Positions 50,518-59,319 of a stretch of 64,000 bases of DNA are shown one piece after another (position 1 is the first letter of the stretch; each line of letters begins with the position of its first letter). Made by a program: the position numbers and the translations under genes. The DNA comes from Paenibacillus periandrae (GTDB lineage: Bacteria > Bacillota > Bacilli > Paenibacillales > NBRC-103111): NCBI RefSeq assembly GCF_022458865.1, contig NZ_JAJNMU010000010.1, positions 248,001 through 312,000 of the forward strand, in the 5' to 3' direction. Below the pieces are notes generated by a model that had not been told where the DNA came from, made no database searches, and saw nothing but the letters and a program-made list of their open reading frames with translations.

Positions 50518-51621
50518 CTATTTCCTGAGCTTCAATTTCTCTTCTGTCCCCAAGGGCAGCCTGATCGTAAAAATTGAACCTCGATTAAGCTCGCTTTCTA
50601 CCTCAATCGATCCTTCGCACAATTCGACGATGCGCTTTACCAACGTTAATCCAAGTCCGTTCCCCGCCGTTGCGCGAGAAGCATCACCTTGATAAAATTT
50701 GTCAAACATCCGCCGCATCGTCTCTTCGCTCATCCCGCATCCTTTATCCTCAAGCCGAAACACCACCTCCCCTCCGCATTGCCATAAGCCAACCTTTAGC
50801 GTCCCGCCGCTGTTCGAATGCTTGATCGCATTATCCAACAAATTGATCCACACCTGCTGAATCAAATTTTTATTGCTGCATATTTCAATTTCGTCGTCCA
50901 AGGCAAGCTCCAAATTGAGGTTGCGGGTACTCCACTTCGGCTCCAGCAACAGAATCGCCAGCCTGACTTGCTCGTCCAAGCGGTAGGCGGACTTTTCGCT
51001 CACGATTTCAATATTCTCTACCTTCGACAGGTTGAGAATACTGGTCGATAAGCCGACCAAACGTTCGGATTCTTGGATAATGCTGTCCAGATATTCCTGT
51101 TTGTCTTCCTCGCTGAGGCCACCCTTCTTCAGCAATTTGGCGAAGCCGCTTATAGAAGCTATGGGGGTCTTGAATTCATGGGAGAAATTCCGCACGAAAT
51201 CGCTGCGTAATGTCTCAATCCCCTTCAGTTCCTGCACCATTTTGTTAAAGCTCGCCGCCAGTGCATCCAGTTCAAAAACAATGCTGCCCTTCGCCCTCAC
51301 CTCAGCGGAAAAATCCCCCTTCGCCACCTTGCTGGTGGCCTCCATCATATCCCGGATCGGCCTAACCGAGCGCCTGCTCAGCAGCGTGGCAATCACCACC
51401 CCCAGAAAAAGGCTGATATACAACAAAACATACACCCCGCGAATGGGTTCCGGCTGATTCATGTCAAGTAGACCTGCCCGATAAAGCAAAAAGGCAAGCA
51501 AACCTGCGGAACCAATAGATAACACCATGACCACAAACACCAACGCCACTAAGGAAAACGCCAGACTGATTTTTTGAGGAAGAATCCTTTGCCTGCTTGG
51601 CATCCTTCTCATCCCTTTCAC
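50518..51621 (-). CDS. Sensor histidine kinase with HAMP domain
   Basis: This 367-aa kinase has two membrane helices (about 18-48 and 62-82) with almost no outer loop, a HAMP domain (about 82-135), a phosphotransfer helix with His148 in FSHEFKTPIASISGFAKLL and an ATPase domain (NLLDNAIKHSNSGG, EDKGCGMSEETM, GNGLGLTLVKRI). The small outer loop places it among intramembrane-sensing kinases that often serve ABC transporters for cell-envelope stress. It overlaps the regulator gene by 4 nt. Confidence 0.92.
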   Translation of the reverse strand: MKGMRRMPSRQRILPQKISLAFSLVALVFVVMVLSIGSAGLLAFLLYRAGLLDMNQPEPIRGVYVLLYISLFLGVVIATLLSRRSVRPIRDMMEATSKVAKGDFSAEVRAKGSIVFELDALAASFNKMVQELKGIETLRSDFVRNFSHEFKTPIASISGFAKLLKKGGLSEEDKQEYLDSIIQESERLVGLSTSILNLSKVENIEIVSEKSAYRLDEQVRLAILLLEPKWSTRNLNLELALDDEIEICSNKNLIQQVWINLLDNAIKHSNSGGTLKVGLWQCGGEVVFRLEDKGCGMSEETMRRMFDKFYQGDASRATAGNGLGLTLVKRIVELCEGSIEVESELNRGSIFTIRLPLGTEEKLKLRK

Positions 51622-52292
51622 ACGCGCTTCACCATCTTGTATCCCAACCCGCGCACCGTCACGATCTCAAAATCAGGATTGTCTCTGAATTTGTCGCGCA
51701 ATCGATTAATATGAACATTCAAGGTATGGCTATCGTTATCGGTATCCAGCCCCCAAATTTCCTCCATTAAATGCAGGCGGGTAAAAATTTTGTCGGTATA
51801 GCTCATCAGCTTAAACAGCAGGTAAAACTCCTTTTGGGGCAAAAATGTTTGCTTCGCTCCTCTCGTAACCGTTAGAGCGTTGTAATCCAATGTGGTCTCT
51901 CCCAACACGAGCTTGTGCTCGCTGGCAGCCTGCGCTCTGCGCAGCAGTGCCTTGATACGGAACAGCAGTTCCTGCTCGTCGAACGGCTTCGTCAGGTAAT
52001 CGTCCGTCCCCGCAAGGAAGCCTTGGTGCTTATCCGTGATGTCATGCATAGCCGTCACCATCAGGATCGGGATATTGTCCCCGACGCTGCGCAATTCCTT
52101 GCATAATTGATAACCGTCCATCTCCGGCATCATCAGGTCCAGCACAATCAAGTCAAACCGCTGCCCCTCCATCCTGCTCAGCGCCTCGAGCCCATTCTTA
52201 ACCGGATGGGCATTAAACCCTCCATGCTTGAGTACAGCGCAGAGCAGCTTTTGCGTATTGGCATCATCTTCGACCACAAGAATATCGAACAC
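51618..52292 (-). CDS. OmpR-family response regulator, partner of the 50518 kinase
   Basis: This 224-aa regulator has a receiver domain (FDILVVEDDANTQKLL, phospho-acceptor Asp52 in IVLDLMMPEMDGYQL, Lys in DDYLTKPFDEQEL) and a winged-helix domain (about 125-222, ending VRGLGYKMVKRV). The start is GTG 52292 with GGAGGAG 6 nt upstream. The longer frame to 52445 was rejected. It is divergent from the ABC pair, its likely target. Confidence 0.92.
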   Translation of the reverse strand: MFDILVVEDDANTQKLLCAVLKHGGFNAHPVKNGLEALSRMEGQRFDLIVLDLMMPEMDGYQLCKELRSVGDNIPILMVTAMHDITDKHQGFLAGTDDYLTKPFDEQELLFRIKALLRRAQAASEHKLVLGETTLDYNALTVTRGAKQTFLPQKEFYLLFKLMSYTDKIFTRLHLMEEIWGLDTDNDSHTLNVHINRLRDKFRDNPDFEIVTVRGLGYKMVKRV

Positions 52293-52435
52293 TGTGCACT
52301 CCTCCCTCCACCATGTCATTATTATACTGTCCCAAAGTAAACCGAACATCAACCCCGATTCGCGGCCTCGCTTGAGGTTCAGTTGATATGGAGCGATTAA
52401 AATTCTGGTTATCCCACATAGAGAGAGGTTATAGA

Positions 52436-53389
52436 ATGAGAACAAGCAGAAGATACACCATGGGCAATGCCAACGTCATCCATCTTGAGAATGTCAGCAA
52501 GAGCTTTGGCGATTACCAAGCCGTGCGCAATCTTTCATTGGAGGTGAATCGCGGGGAGGTGATCGGCTTCCTTGGGTTGAACGGAGCCGGAAAGACCACG
52601 ACCATCAAAATGCTGCTTTCGTTACTGAAGCCATCATCCGGCAGCATCTACATGCTGGGGAGCAAGGTAGACGCCGGCAATTACAAGCTATGGGAGAAGG
52701 TTGGCTATTTGGAGGAGGCCACCTTTTATCCAGAACTTACGATTACGGAAAATCTGGACATTGCCCGCAGGATGCACCTGATCTCCGACCGCAATTCCAT
52801 TGCTCGCGTCATCGAGCAGCTTGATCTGGGCGCTCATCAGGACAAGAAGGCCAGAACGCTTTCCCTCGGAAACAAACAACGGTTAGGGTTGGCAAAGGCT
52901 ATGCTCCACAACCCGGAGGTATTGATACTGGATGAGCCGATCAACGGACTTGACCCGGCCAGTGTTGTCGAAATCCGGGAGCTGCTGCTCGACTTGTCGC
53001 GCAATCGCGGCGTCACCATCCTCATCTCCAGCCACCTGTTAGAGGAATTATCCAAGCTGGTGGACCGTATAAGCATCATGCACAAAGGGCAGCTCATCCA
53101 GGATATGAAGGTAAGCCAAATGGAGCAAGCCCTGCAAAAAAGCGTCATCCTGGACGGACGCAATCGCGTTGCCCTGATGCGTATTCTTACAGAGCATGGG
53201 TACAGCTATGAAGAAGCCGCGGACGGGCGCTTGGCCTTGGCAGAAGGCCAAGCGATCACGCAGCCGGAGAAAATCGCAGAAATTTTAGTGAGAATGGGCC
53301 AGCCGCCGACTCATCTGAGCGTCGTGACGGAAGATCTGGAAGGTTATTTCTTGCGCATGATCCGTACAGAGGGGACGAAGCAGGCATGA
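52436..53389 (+). CDS. BcrA-type ABC transporter ATPase
   Basis: This 317-aa ATPase has Walker A GLNGAGKTT (47-55), the variant signature LSLGNKQRLGLA (142-153), Walker B VLILDEP (162-168) and the H-loop in ILISSHLLEEL. The LSLGNKQR form in place of LSGGQ is typical of the BcrA/lantibiotic-immunity group. ATG 52436 follows AGAGAGG. An ATG at 52460 is a second option. It forms a transporter with the following permease, probably for export of, or protection from, a membrane-active peptide or antibiotic. Confidence 0.92.
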   Translation: MRTSRRYTMGNANVIHLENVSKSFGDYQAVRNLSLEVNRGEVIGFLGLNGAGKTTTIKMLLSLLKPSSGSIYMLGSKVDAGNYKLWEKVGYLEEATFYPELTITENLDIARRMHLISDRNSIARVIEQLDLGAHQDKKARTLSLGNKQRLGLAKAMLHNPEVLILDEPINGLDPASVVEIRELLLDLSRNRGVTILISSHLLEELSKLVDRISIMHKGQLIQDMKVSQMEQALQKSVILDGRNRVALMRILTEHGYSYEEAADGRLALAEGQAITQPEKIAEILVRMGQPPTHLSVVTEDLEGYFLRMIRTEGTKQA

Positions 53390-54087
53390 AGCTACTTTCT
53401 CTCCTTCACAACGAAGCTCGTAAAATAGGGCGTTCTGTCGTCTTTTGGGTTATGCTCGGGGCCTTTACGGCATTGCCCTTGATGATTGCTATGTTCAACA
53501 GCTCCGCAGCGCACTGGGAAGCCTACTTCGCAGAGCTGCTCGGCTCCATAGGTGCCTTGCTCGTCGTAGGTTTTTCATTCACCTCCGCCTGGGTATTTGG
53601 AGTGGAGTACACTAACAATACCATCAAGGACATCCTTGTGAAGCCGGTCCCCAAGACCTATACGGTATTGGCCAAATTTATCGCCATCGCGATCTGGAAT
53701 ACAGGAATGGCTATTTTCACCTTTGTGGTCATCGCAGGCGCGGGTTCCCTGATTGGCGTCGGCGGAGGATCCATATCCGCCATCTTGCATGTTTTCTGTC
53801 CATTCATGGCCGCCTGCCTGCTGATCATGCTCGTCAGCACGACGAGCGCTTTCATCGCCAATCTCACCCGAGGCTACCTCGCACCGATCGGAGTCACCTT
53901 TGTCATCGTCATCGTCTCCAATGTAGTCGTGCAGTTGGGCTTCGGACCTTATTTCCCATGGACGATTCCAGTCCTGCTGCTAACCGGAGCCGAGCTCCAC
54001 TGGAGCAGCATGGCGATACTGGCTGCCACAGGACTAGCAGGATTCGCCGGAACAGTGGCTTGGTGGCGATTTGCCGAGCATACGTAA
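53386..54087 (+). CDS. ABC-2-type permease, partner of the BcrA-like ATPase
   Basis: This 233-aa membrane protein has six predicted helices (AFTALPLMIAMF, IGALLVVGFSFTSAWVFG, MAIFTFVVIAGAGSLIG and further). It follows the BcrB/ABC-2 pattern with EYTNNTIKDILVKPVPKTYT after the second helix. It overlaps the ATPase gene by 4 nt (ATGA). Size and order fit BcrAB-type bacitracin/lantibiotic resistance transporters. Confidence 0.9.
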   Translation: MKLLSLLHNEARKIGRSVVFWVMLGAFTALPLMIAMFNSSAAHWEAYFAELLGSIGALLVVGFSFTSAWVFGVEYTNNTIKDILVKPVPKTYTVLAKFIAIAIWNTGMAIFTFVVIAGAGSLIGVGGGSISAILHVFCPFMAACLLIMLVSTTSAFIANLTRGYLAPIGVTFVIVIVSNVVVQLGFGPYFPWTIPVLLLTGAELHWSSMAILAATGLAGFAGTVAWWRFAEHT

Positions 54088-54169
54088 CAGCCCTGCTTTG
54101 GAAAAGTATAGCCTCTCGGTATTCGCCGAGGCAGATGGGACAAGGGGGTTTCCTTGAACCATCGTGCAC

Positions 54170-54195
54170 CCTCCTACGTTGTAGGAGGATTTTTA
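54170..54195 (+). terminator. Terminator of the BcrA-type operon
   Basis: CCTCCTAC-GTT-GTAGGAGG followed by ATTTTT lies 83 nt after the permease stop. Confidence 0.88.
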
Positions 54196-54621
54196 CATGT
54201 CCTTACCTATTGCACGCTAGGAAACTGTAGATACTTTTCTTCCAAAAAAAGCTTGACGTTTTTCACTTCCGCCTAAATCACGAGAAAGATTGTCGTTTTT
54301 TCCATTCTCTCGATTGGAGCGTGTTGTCGTAAATACTAACATTATTAGAGTTTCTTATTCAATCTCCCGTAATCGACGTATTCATATACAATTTTATAAT
54401 GGCATCGTATCCTTCTACCTCATATTGCCCAGGGATGAGGATCACATCATAATTAAATTCTCAAATCCTAGTATAGCCATGTGACTCTTTTGTCCGAATA
54501 TATGATCATCTATATGGAAAATTTGCGTTGATAACAGTCACTACCTAAACAGTTAAAAACAACTACCCAGCACACTACTATGTAGTATGATAAAAATAAA
54601 TCCTGTCGAAATAAGTCCTGG
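54196..54621. other. Intergenic region, no supported gene
   Basis: A 64-codon plus-strand frame (54290-54484) has no ribosome site and no motif. Near 54593-54620 a short direct repeat AAATAARTCCTG occurs twice, 15 nt apart, exactly where the following dehydrogenase remnant breaks off. The rest shows nothing. Confidence 0.3.
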
Positions 54622-54707
54622 AAGAACATCGGCAGACTGCGGTACGCATTGCTGTGGGCCTTGCCCATGAATTTATAACCTATCACTCCAATACGTAGCT
54701 GTTTCAT
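54622..54707 (-). pseudogene. N-terminal stub of a Gfo/Idh/MocA dehydrogenase
   Basis: From ATG 54707 (AAAGGACC upstream) the frame reads MKQLRIGVIGYKFMGKAHSN then AYRSLPMFF, the nucleotide-binding start of a Gfo/Idh/MocA protein. After about 54622 the text turns into unrelated hydrophobic sequence. About 90% of the gene is missing. Confidence 0.8.
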
Positions 54708-54721
54708 TCGTGGTCCTTTAC

Positions 54722-54835
54722 TTAATTCACTTCTGCGTGTACACGCATACATTTTCTCATCCCAGTTGTGCCCCGTCTAATGACTTCTTGCCGGGCGACT
54801 AACTCTGCCTTGGTCAAACTAACCGGCTCGACCAT
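54722..54835 (-). other. Small minus-strand ORF, possible remnant
   Basis: A 37-codon frame reads MVEPVSLTKAELVARQEVIR, then RGTTGMRKC, and ends just before the dehydrogenase stub. The composition is protein-like, but no ribosome site or family was recognised. It may be a short protein or the start of a deleted regulator. Confidence 0.25.
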
Positions 54836-54873
54836 GCTGAGACCTCAGCAGCTCGCCTTACATGGCCTTCCCA

Positions 54874-54916
54874 AAAAGAACGTCCCTTCTGCCAACCGGC
54901 AGCAAGGGGCGTTCTT
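54874..54916 (-). terminator. Terminator of the serine-ammonia-lyase operon
   Basis: AAGAACGCCCC...GGGACGTTCTT with an inner CTGCC/GGCAG pair forms a long stem followed by TTTTT on the minus strand, 50 nt after the lyase stop. Confidence 0.9.
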
Positions 54917-54965
54917 CGTCTCATTACACAAGTATGGAATTAATGCCCCATCATGGCAGTATCAT

Positions 54966-56174
54966 TTAACCGTCCATTTTGTAGAGCTTAGCGAGCCCGC
55001 CTTCTGCCGTTTCACGGTAACGGCTATTCATATCCTGGCCTGTCTCATACATGGTCTGCACAACCAGATCAAAAGATATTTTACGGGTACCAGACAAGAA
55101 TTTAGCTAGGCTCAGCGCATTGATCGCCCGCATCGCACCGACAGCATTCCGCTCAATGCAAGGAATCTGAACCAGTCCGTTAATTGGATCACAGGTTAAC
55201 CCCAAGTGGTGCTCCATCGCAACCTCCGCCGCATACTCTATCTGGTCGATCTCCATACCGGATAATTCAGCCAGTGCAGCCGCTGCCATAGAGCAAGCCG
55301 TGCCCACCTCCGCCTGGCAGCCGCACTGAGCGCCGCTGATGGAGGCATTCTGCTTGACCAGGTTGCCAATGAGCCCGCCGACTGCCAGAGCCCGGAGAAC
55401 CTGTTCGTCCGGGACCTGCTTCTTTTCCTGCATATAACGGAGCGCGGCCGGCACGACACCGCTGGCCCCGCAGGTTGGGGCCGTTACGATTGTGCCGGCG
55501 GCGGCATTCTGTTCATTGACGGCGAAAGCGTATGCGCTGACGATCCTGTTCTCACGTGTCTCCGGGCTCTCATCCACATGCCCCTGATGATAGAGATATT
55601 TCGCCTTGCGTTCGACATGAAGACCACCTTCCAGAATACCTGTGACGGATAGCCCCTCGTCGATTGAACGCTTCATCGCTTCCCAGATGCCTTGGAGGAA
55701 ATCCCAGATCTGTTTGCCTTCACGCTGCTCGACGTAATCACTTAGACAGATATGATTCGCTTTACAATAGACACTGATCTCTGCAAAGCTGTTCTCCGGG
55801 TAAACATCAGGCCCATGCGTCTCCTCCCGTCCCTCAATTACGATATCCCCGCCGCCAATACTAACAGCACGCATGAATGCGGTTTGCCGCCCGTCTTTGT
55901 AAGCGAACAAGTCCATGGTATTGGGATGGGGCAGAACAAAGTCAGGCTGCGGAACAAATTGGACCTCCGCTGGAGCGGGCGACAGTGATCTAATAATAGC
56001 TTTGTCCGTCATATGGCCTTTACCTGTTTTGGCAAGTGAACCATAGATCAACGCCTTAAATTGGTCTGCGTCTTCATTTTCTGATTTGAAGATTCTTGCC
56101 GCTTTCTCCGGCCCCATGGTATGGGAGCTGGACGGTCCACTGCCAATCTTATATAGTTCAGTCAACGATCTCAT
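54966..56174 (-). CDS. L-serine ammonia-lyase, single-chain iron-sulfur type
   Basis: This 402-aa enzyme fuses the beta domain (MRSLTELYKIGSGPSSSHTM, SIGGGDIVIEG) and alpha domain (APTCGASGVVPAALRYM, GAQCGCQAEVGTACSMAAAA, LGLTCDPINGLVQIPCIERN) of L-serine dehydratase. The cysteines in the CGASG, CGCQ/CSM, TCDP and PCIERN segments are candidates for the [4Fe-4S] ligands of the family. Serine to pyruvate and ammonia is the known reaction. In this operon a beta-hydroxy amino acid released by the M20 hydrolase could be the real substrate. ATG 56174 has AAGGG 7 nt upstream. A longer frame was rejected. Confidence 0.88.
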   Translation of the reverse strand: MRSLTELYKIGSGPSSSHTMGPEKAARIFKSENEDADQFKALIYGSLAKTGKGHMTDKAIIRSLSPAPAEVQFVPQPDFVLPHPNTMDLFAYKDGRQTAFMRAVSIGGGDIVIEGREETHGPDVYPENSFAEISVYCKANHICLSDYVEQREGKQIWDFLQGIWEAMKRSIDEGLSVTGILEGGLHVERKAKYLYHQGHVDESPETRENRIVSAYAFAVNEQNAAAGTIVTAPTCGASGVVPAALRYMQEKKQVPDEQVLRALAVGGLIGNLVKQNASISGAQCGCQAEVGTACSMAAAALAELSGMEIDQIEYAAEVAMEHHLGLTCDPINGLVQIPCIERNAVGAMRAINALSLAKFLSGTRKISFDLVVQTMYETGQDMNSRYRETAEGGLAKLYKMDG

Positions 56175-56235
56175 AGCACCCTTATCCCTTCTCAGTTGTC
56201 TTTGGCTTAAGATCTTCATACTGCTGCTTGACCCA

Positions 56236-57081
56236 CTATCGCCCATTCCTCTGAAAACGTTCCTGGATTCTCTTCAATCGCTCAAAAATCCCCTCTTTAT
56301 CAATGGCCATGTCATACAATTGGTGAGCAAGCTGGAGACCCTGATCATGGGCAAGGGCTTTTTTCCACGGGTGCGACACAATTGAATGAGTAAGATGTCT
56401 GACAGAGCGGGGTGCCTGCATGATCATCTCTGCCAGTTCCCACGCACGTGGAAGAAGCTGTTCACGAGGCAGCATCTCACTGACCAGACCGAGGTCTAAT
56501 GCCTCTTGGGCAGTAATGTTCATCCCCGTGTATGCGTAGTATGCCGCTTTCTTGCTTCCCAGTATCTTTTGAAGTGCCAGAACGATTCCATCTCCAGGCG
56601 GAACACCACCCAGATAATGGGCATCGAAGAACGCTGTGTCTTCCGCGCAAACGGTAATATCACAAAGCGTCCCCAGCTGCCAATGTGAGCCTGTGCCATT
56701 GATCGCCCCAATTGTGGGGATGTCAAGGCAATGAATCATATTTTCAATCATTCTGAGCGATTCATGATACATTTCCAGCTTCCGGCGATTCGGCCAATCC
56801 ATGAATTTGGCGGTCCAGACTTCAGGATTGCCTATTTGCCACAAATCTCCTGTCCCTGTAAGGATCATCACCTCATTCTCAGGATCACGGCCAACATCTG
56901 ACCATACATGGCCATATGCAGTTTGGGCCGCCCAGTCAAATTGAAGAGGTCCTCCGCTGGTGTGCATCCGCACTTCCAGTATGCCGTCACGGCGGGTCAT
57001 GATGAACAAGTCCTTGTACTTCTCCGAGTATTCTTCGAATCTTGTAGGTCCCGCCATATCTCTATTGGACATCTTTGCCAT
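56236..57081 (-). CDS. Crotonase-fold protein, 6-oxocamphor hydrolase-like (copy B)
   Basis: This 281-aa protein of the enoyl-CoA hydratase superfamily resembles 6-oxocamphor hydrolase, which cleaves a C-C bond in cyclic beta-diketones. Shared text includes FEEYSEKY near the start, DPENEVMILTGTG and LLPRAWELAEMI. In my manual alignment His40, His133 (GTGSHWQ), His155 and Asp164 (DAHYLGGVPPGDG) stand where that enzyme has His45, His122, His145 and Asp154. Its start overlaps copy A by 20 nt, with AAGGACG upstream. CoA-substrate features are not obvious. The two copies are clearly tandem duplicates that have diverged. Confidence 0.82.
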   Translation of the reverse strand: MAKMSNRDMAGPTRFEEYSEKYKDLFIMTRRDGILEVRMHTSGGPLQFDWAAQTAYGHVWSDVGRDPENEVMILTGTGDLWQIGNPEVWTAKFMDWPNRRKLEMYHESLRMIENMIHCLDIPTIGAINGTGSHWQLGTLCDITVCAEDTAFFDAHYLGGVPPGDGIVLALQKILGSKKAAYYAYTGMNITAQEALDLGLVSEMLPREQLLPRAWELAEMIMQAPRSVRHLTHSIVSHPWKKALAHDQGLQLAHQLYDMAIDKEGIFERLKRIQERFQRNGR

Positions 57082-57901
57082 TTAGACGTCCTTGCATCTT
57101 CATCAGTCGCTCCAGAGCACCTTCTTCATCAATGGCCATATCGAACATTTGGTGAGCAAGATGGAACCCTTGATCACTGACCAGGGCTTGTTTCCATGGA
57201 CGGGATATAATGGAATGGGAAAGATGTCTCGTTGAACGCGGCGCCTGCATGATCATCTCCGCAAGCTCCCATGCACGTGGAAGAAGCTTTTCGCGGGGCA
57301 GGACTTCACTAACGATGCCCAGGTCCAATGCGGTTTGACCATTGATATTTTTGCCGGTGTATGCGTAGTATGCCGCCTTCTTGAAACCGATCATGCTCTG
57401 CAGCGTGAGCAGCATTCCATCTCCGGGAGGTGTGCCTCCCAGATAATGCGGATCAAAAAAGTCGGCGTCTTCTGTGCAAATGGTAATATCGCAGAGAGTT
57501 GCGAGTTCACAATGCGTTCCCGGACCGTTGATCGCCCCGATTGTGGGGATATCAATGCAGAAGATCAAATTCTCAAGCAGTCTCAGCGATTCATGATACT
57601 GTTCGAGCTTCTTTTGCTTCGGCCAGTCCATAAATTTGGTATTCCAGACTTCAGGGTCCCCTATTACCCATTTATCCCCTGTTCCAGAAATAATCATTAC
57701 CTCGTTCTCAGGGTCGCGGCCAATATCTGACCATGCATGAGACCATGCCGTATGGGCTTCCCAATTATGTTTGTACGGTCCTCCGTCGGTGTGCAGCCGC
57801 ACTTCAATGATTCCGTCACGACGGGTCATTAATAGAAATTCCTTGTATTTCTCCGAGTACTCTTCAAATTTGGTTGGTCCAATCATACGTCTCTCTGTCA
57901 T
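57062..57901 (-). CDS. Crotonase-fold protein, 6-oxocamphor hydrolase-like (copy A)
   Basis: This 279-aa protein has the same layout as copy B, with FEEYSEKYKEFLLMTRRDG, DPENEVMIISGTGDKWVIGD and LLPRAWELAEMIMQAPRS. The corresponding catalytic residues are His37, His130 (GPGTHCEL), His152 and Asp161 (DPHYLGGTPPGDG). It precedes copy B, with GGAGG 7 nt before its ATG, and lies 27 nt after the M20 gene. The pair may form a mixed oligomer or hydrolyse successive intermediates. Similarity to 6-oxocamphor hydrolase is from memory of that sequence. Confidence 0.82.
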   Translation of the reverse strand: MTERRMIGPTKFEEYSEKYKEFLLMTRRDGIIEVRLHTDGGPYKHNWEAHTAWSHAWSDIGRDPENEVMIISGTGDKWVIGDPEVWNTKFMDWPKQKKLEQYHESLRLLENLIFCIDIPTIGAINGPGTHCELATLCDITICTEDADFFDPHYLGGTPPGDGMLLTLQSMIGFKKAAYYAYTGKNINGQTALDLGIVSEVLPREKLLPRAWELAEMIMQAPRSTRHLSHSIISRPWKQALVSDQGFHLAHQMFDMAIDEEGALERLMKMQGRLNGKDVQ

Positions 57902-57928
57902 TTCAATTCCTCCTGTTTTGTTTAAATA

Positions 57929-59146
57929 TTATCTATTACTTTCAAGCCAATCTCTGGCGAAAGCAGCGTAAGCCGCAGCCCCTTTATAAAGCACCTCGTC
58001 CGAGAACATCGTCTTTGGATGGTGCATAGGGTAACCATAACCTTCTTCGGTATTGCCTGCGTTAAGAAACACTGAGGTACTTGGCACCGCTTGTGATACA
58101 AATGCAAAGTCTTCCGATCCCATTAATTTACCACCGGGTATAAATTGGGTTATACCGATAAAGGAACTGGCGCCAAAGGTGTTTGCAATAGTAGTTCTCA
58201 TTTGTCGGTTAAGCCCGCTGTCCGTCTTCACCTCAGGACATCCCCTGGTATAGATCACATCCACCTTTGCCTGAAACGTTTCTCCAATACCTGCAGAAAT
58301 GTCGTGGATACGGGTTTCGATTTTATCCCGCAATACGGCGTTAAATGTGCGTACGCTGCCTTTCATTCTGGCCGTATCGGGAATCACGTTGTTTGTACTC
58401 CCGCCTTCCATCACTCCAATTGTAAGAACTGCATTCTCCATTGGCGAAATTTCACGGCTTAGGATCCCTTGCAGCGCCAGATGAAGATGAGCAGCTACAT
58501 TTAATGGGTCTACTGCAGCGCTAGGCATCGCTCCATGTGCGCCCCTTCCGCGGATGATGACTTCGAACCAATCAGAAGAAGCTGATATCGCTTCTCCGGC
58601 CTCAGGCACTACAAATTGCCCGGCAGGAATTGGCATTCCAGTCAACACGTGAAGCATCATGGCTGCATCCACTTTAGGATTTTCGAGAATCCCATTCTCA
58701 AGCATCATCTTTGCCCCGTGCAGAGTCTCTTCACCCGGCTGAAACATAAGCTTAACCGTCCCGCGAAGCTGCTCTTCGTTTGCCTTCAGGATCTCCGCAG
58801 CTCCCAACAGCATGGAAGTATGCAAGTCATGACCGCATGCATGCATGTTTCCATTCAACGACGCAAAAGAAAGATCTGTTTCTTCTTGAATGGGCAGCCC
58901 ATCCATATCCGCACGAATAAGAATCACCTTCCCGGCATGATGTCCGCCGATCGTAACCATTAGACCTGATTCTCCTATGGGAGTGGGCTTAAGACCCATC
59001 GACTCCAACACCTCTTTTACGTAGGCAGTTGTTCTGGGCAAACTTAAATCAAGTTCCGGAATCGCATGAAGATGATGCCTGTACATGACCAATTTTTCCT
59101 GCAGATGACGGGCCATACTCAAAAATTCTCCAGCTTCTTCAATCAC
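57929..59146 (-). CDS. M20-family amidohydrolase (N-acyl amino acid hydrolase type)
   Basis: This 405-aa metalloenzyme has the M20D pattern: VILIRADMDGLPIQEETDLS, the metal site NMHACGHDLHTSMLLGAA, FQPGEETLHGAKMMLENG and GSEDFAFVSQAVP near the end. M20D enzymes hydrolyse N-acyl amino acids, hippurate-like amides or auxin conjugates. The start is GTG 59146 with GGGAG 9 nt upstream. It is the first gene of the operon and would act first, releasing an amino acid and an acid. Confidence 0.92.
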   Translation of the reverse strand: MIEEAGEFLSMARHLQEKLVMYRHHLHAIPELDLSLPRTTAYVKEVLESMGLKPTPIGESGLMVTIGGHHAGKVILIRADMDGLPIQEETDLSFASLNGNMHACGHDLHTSMLLGAAEILKANEEQLRGTVKLMFQPGEETLHGAKMMLENGILENPKVDAAMMLHVLTGMPIPAGQFVVPEAGEAISASSDWFEVIIRGRGAHGAMPSAAVDPLNVAAHLHLALQGILSREISPMENAVLTIGVMEGGSTNNVIPDTARMKGSVRTFNAVLRDKIETRIHDISAGIGETFQAKVDVIYTRGCPEVKTDSGLNRQMRTTIANTFGASSFIGITQFIPGGKLMGSEDFAFVSQAVPSTSVFLNAGNTEEGYGYPMHHPKTMFSDEVLYKGAAAYAAFARDWLESNR

Positions 59147-59215
59147 AGTGAACATCTCCCAAAACACAAATTGAATGAACGTAAGAACAGAGTAAACATT
59201 CCCCCCTACTTATTT

Positions 59216-59292
59216 TAAGACATTTTAAGAACAGAATTATCGTACCTTTAAATTTATTAGATGTCAAGAGAAAATAAGACATTTTAAGAACA
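59216..59292. repeat. 18-bp direct repeats in the divergent promoter
   Basis: TAAGACATTTTAAGAACA occurs identically at 59216-59233 and 59275-59292, 59 bp apart. Each copy itself contains two TAAGA half-sites 11 bp apart, and a weaker GTAAGAACAG lies at 59181. They sit between the M20 operon and the regulator at 59380, the position expected for its binding sites. Confidence 0.8.
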
Positions 59293-59319
59293 TTATATTG
59301 GAAGCTATCGGAACATTGA

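Noticed and set aside
50440..50692. Reading the FAD stub and its continuation as a real 116-aa protein
   Set aside because: After the FAD motif the sequence is antisense to the kinase gene and has no family features, so it is a deletion junction.
54290..54484. 64-codon plus-strand frame after the BcrA-type operon
   Set aside because: No ribosome site, no motif, A/T-rich intergenic DNA.
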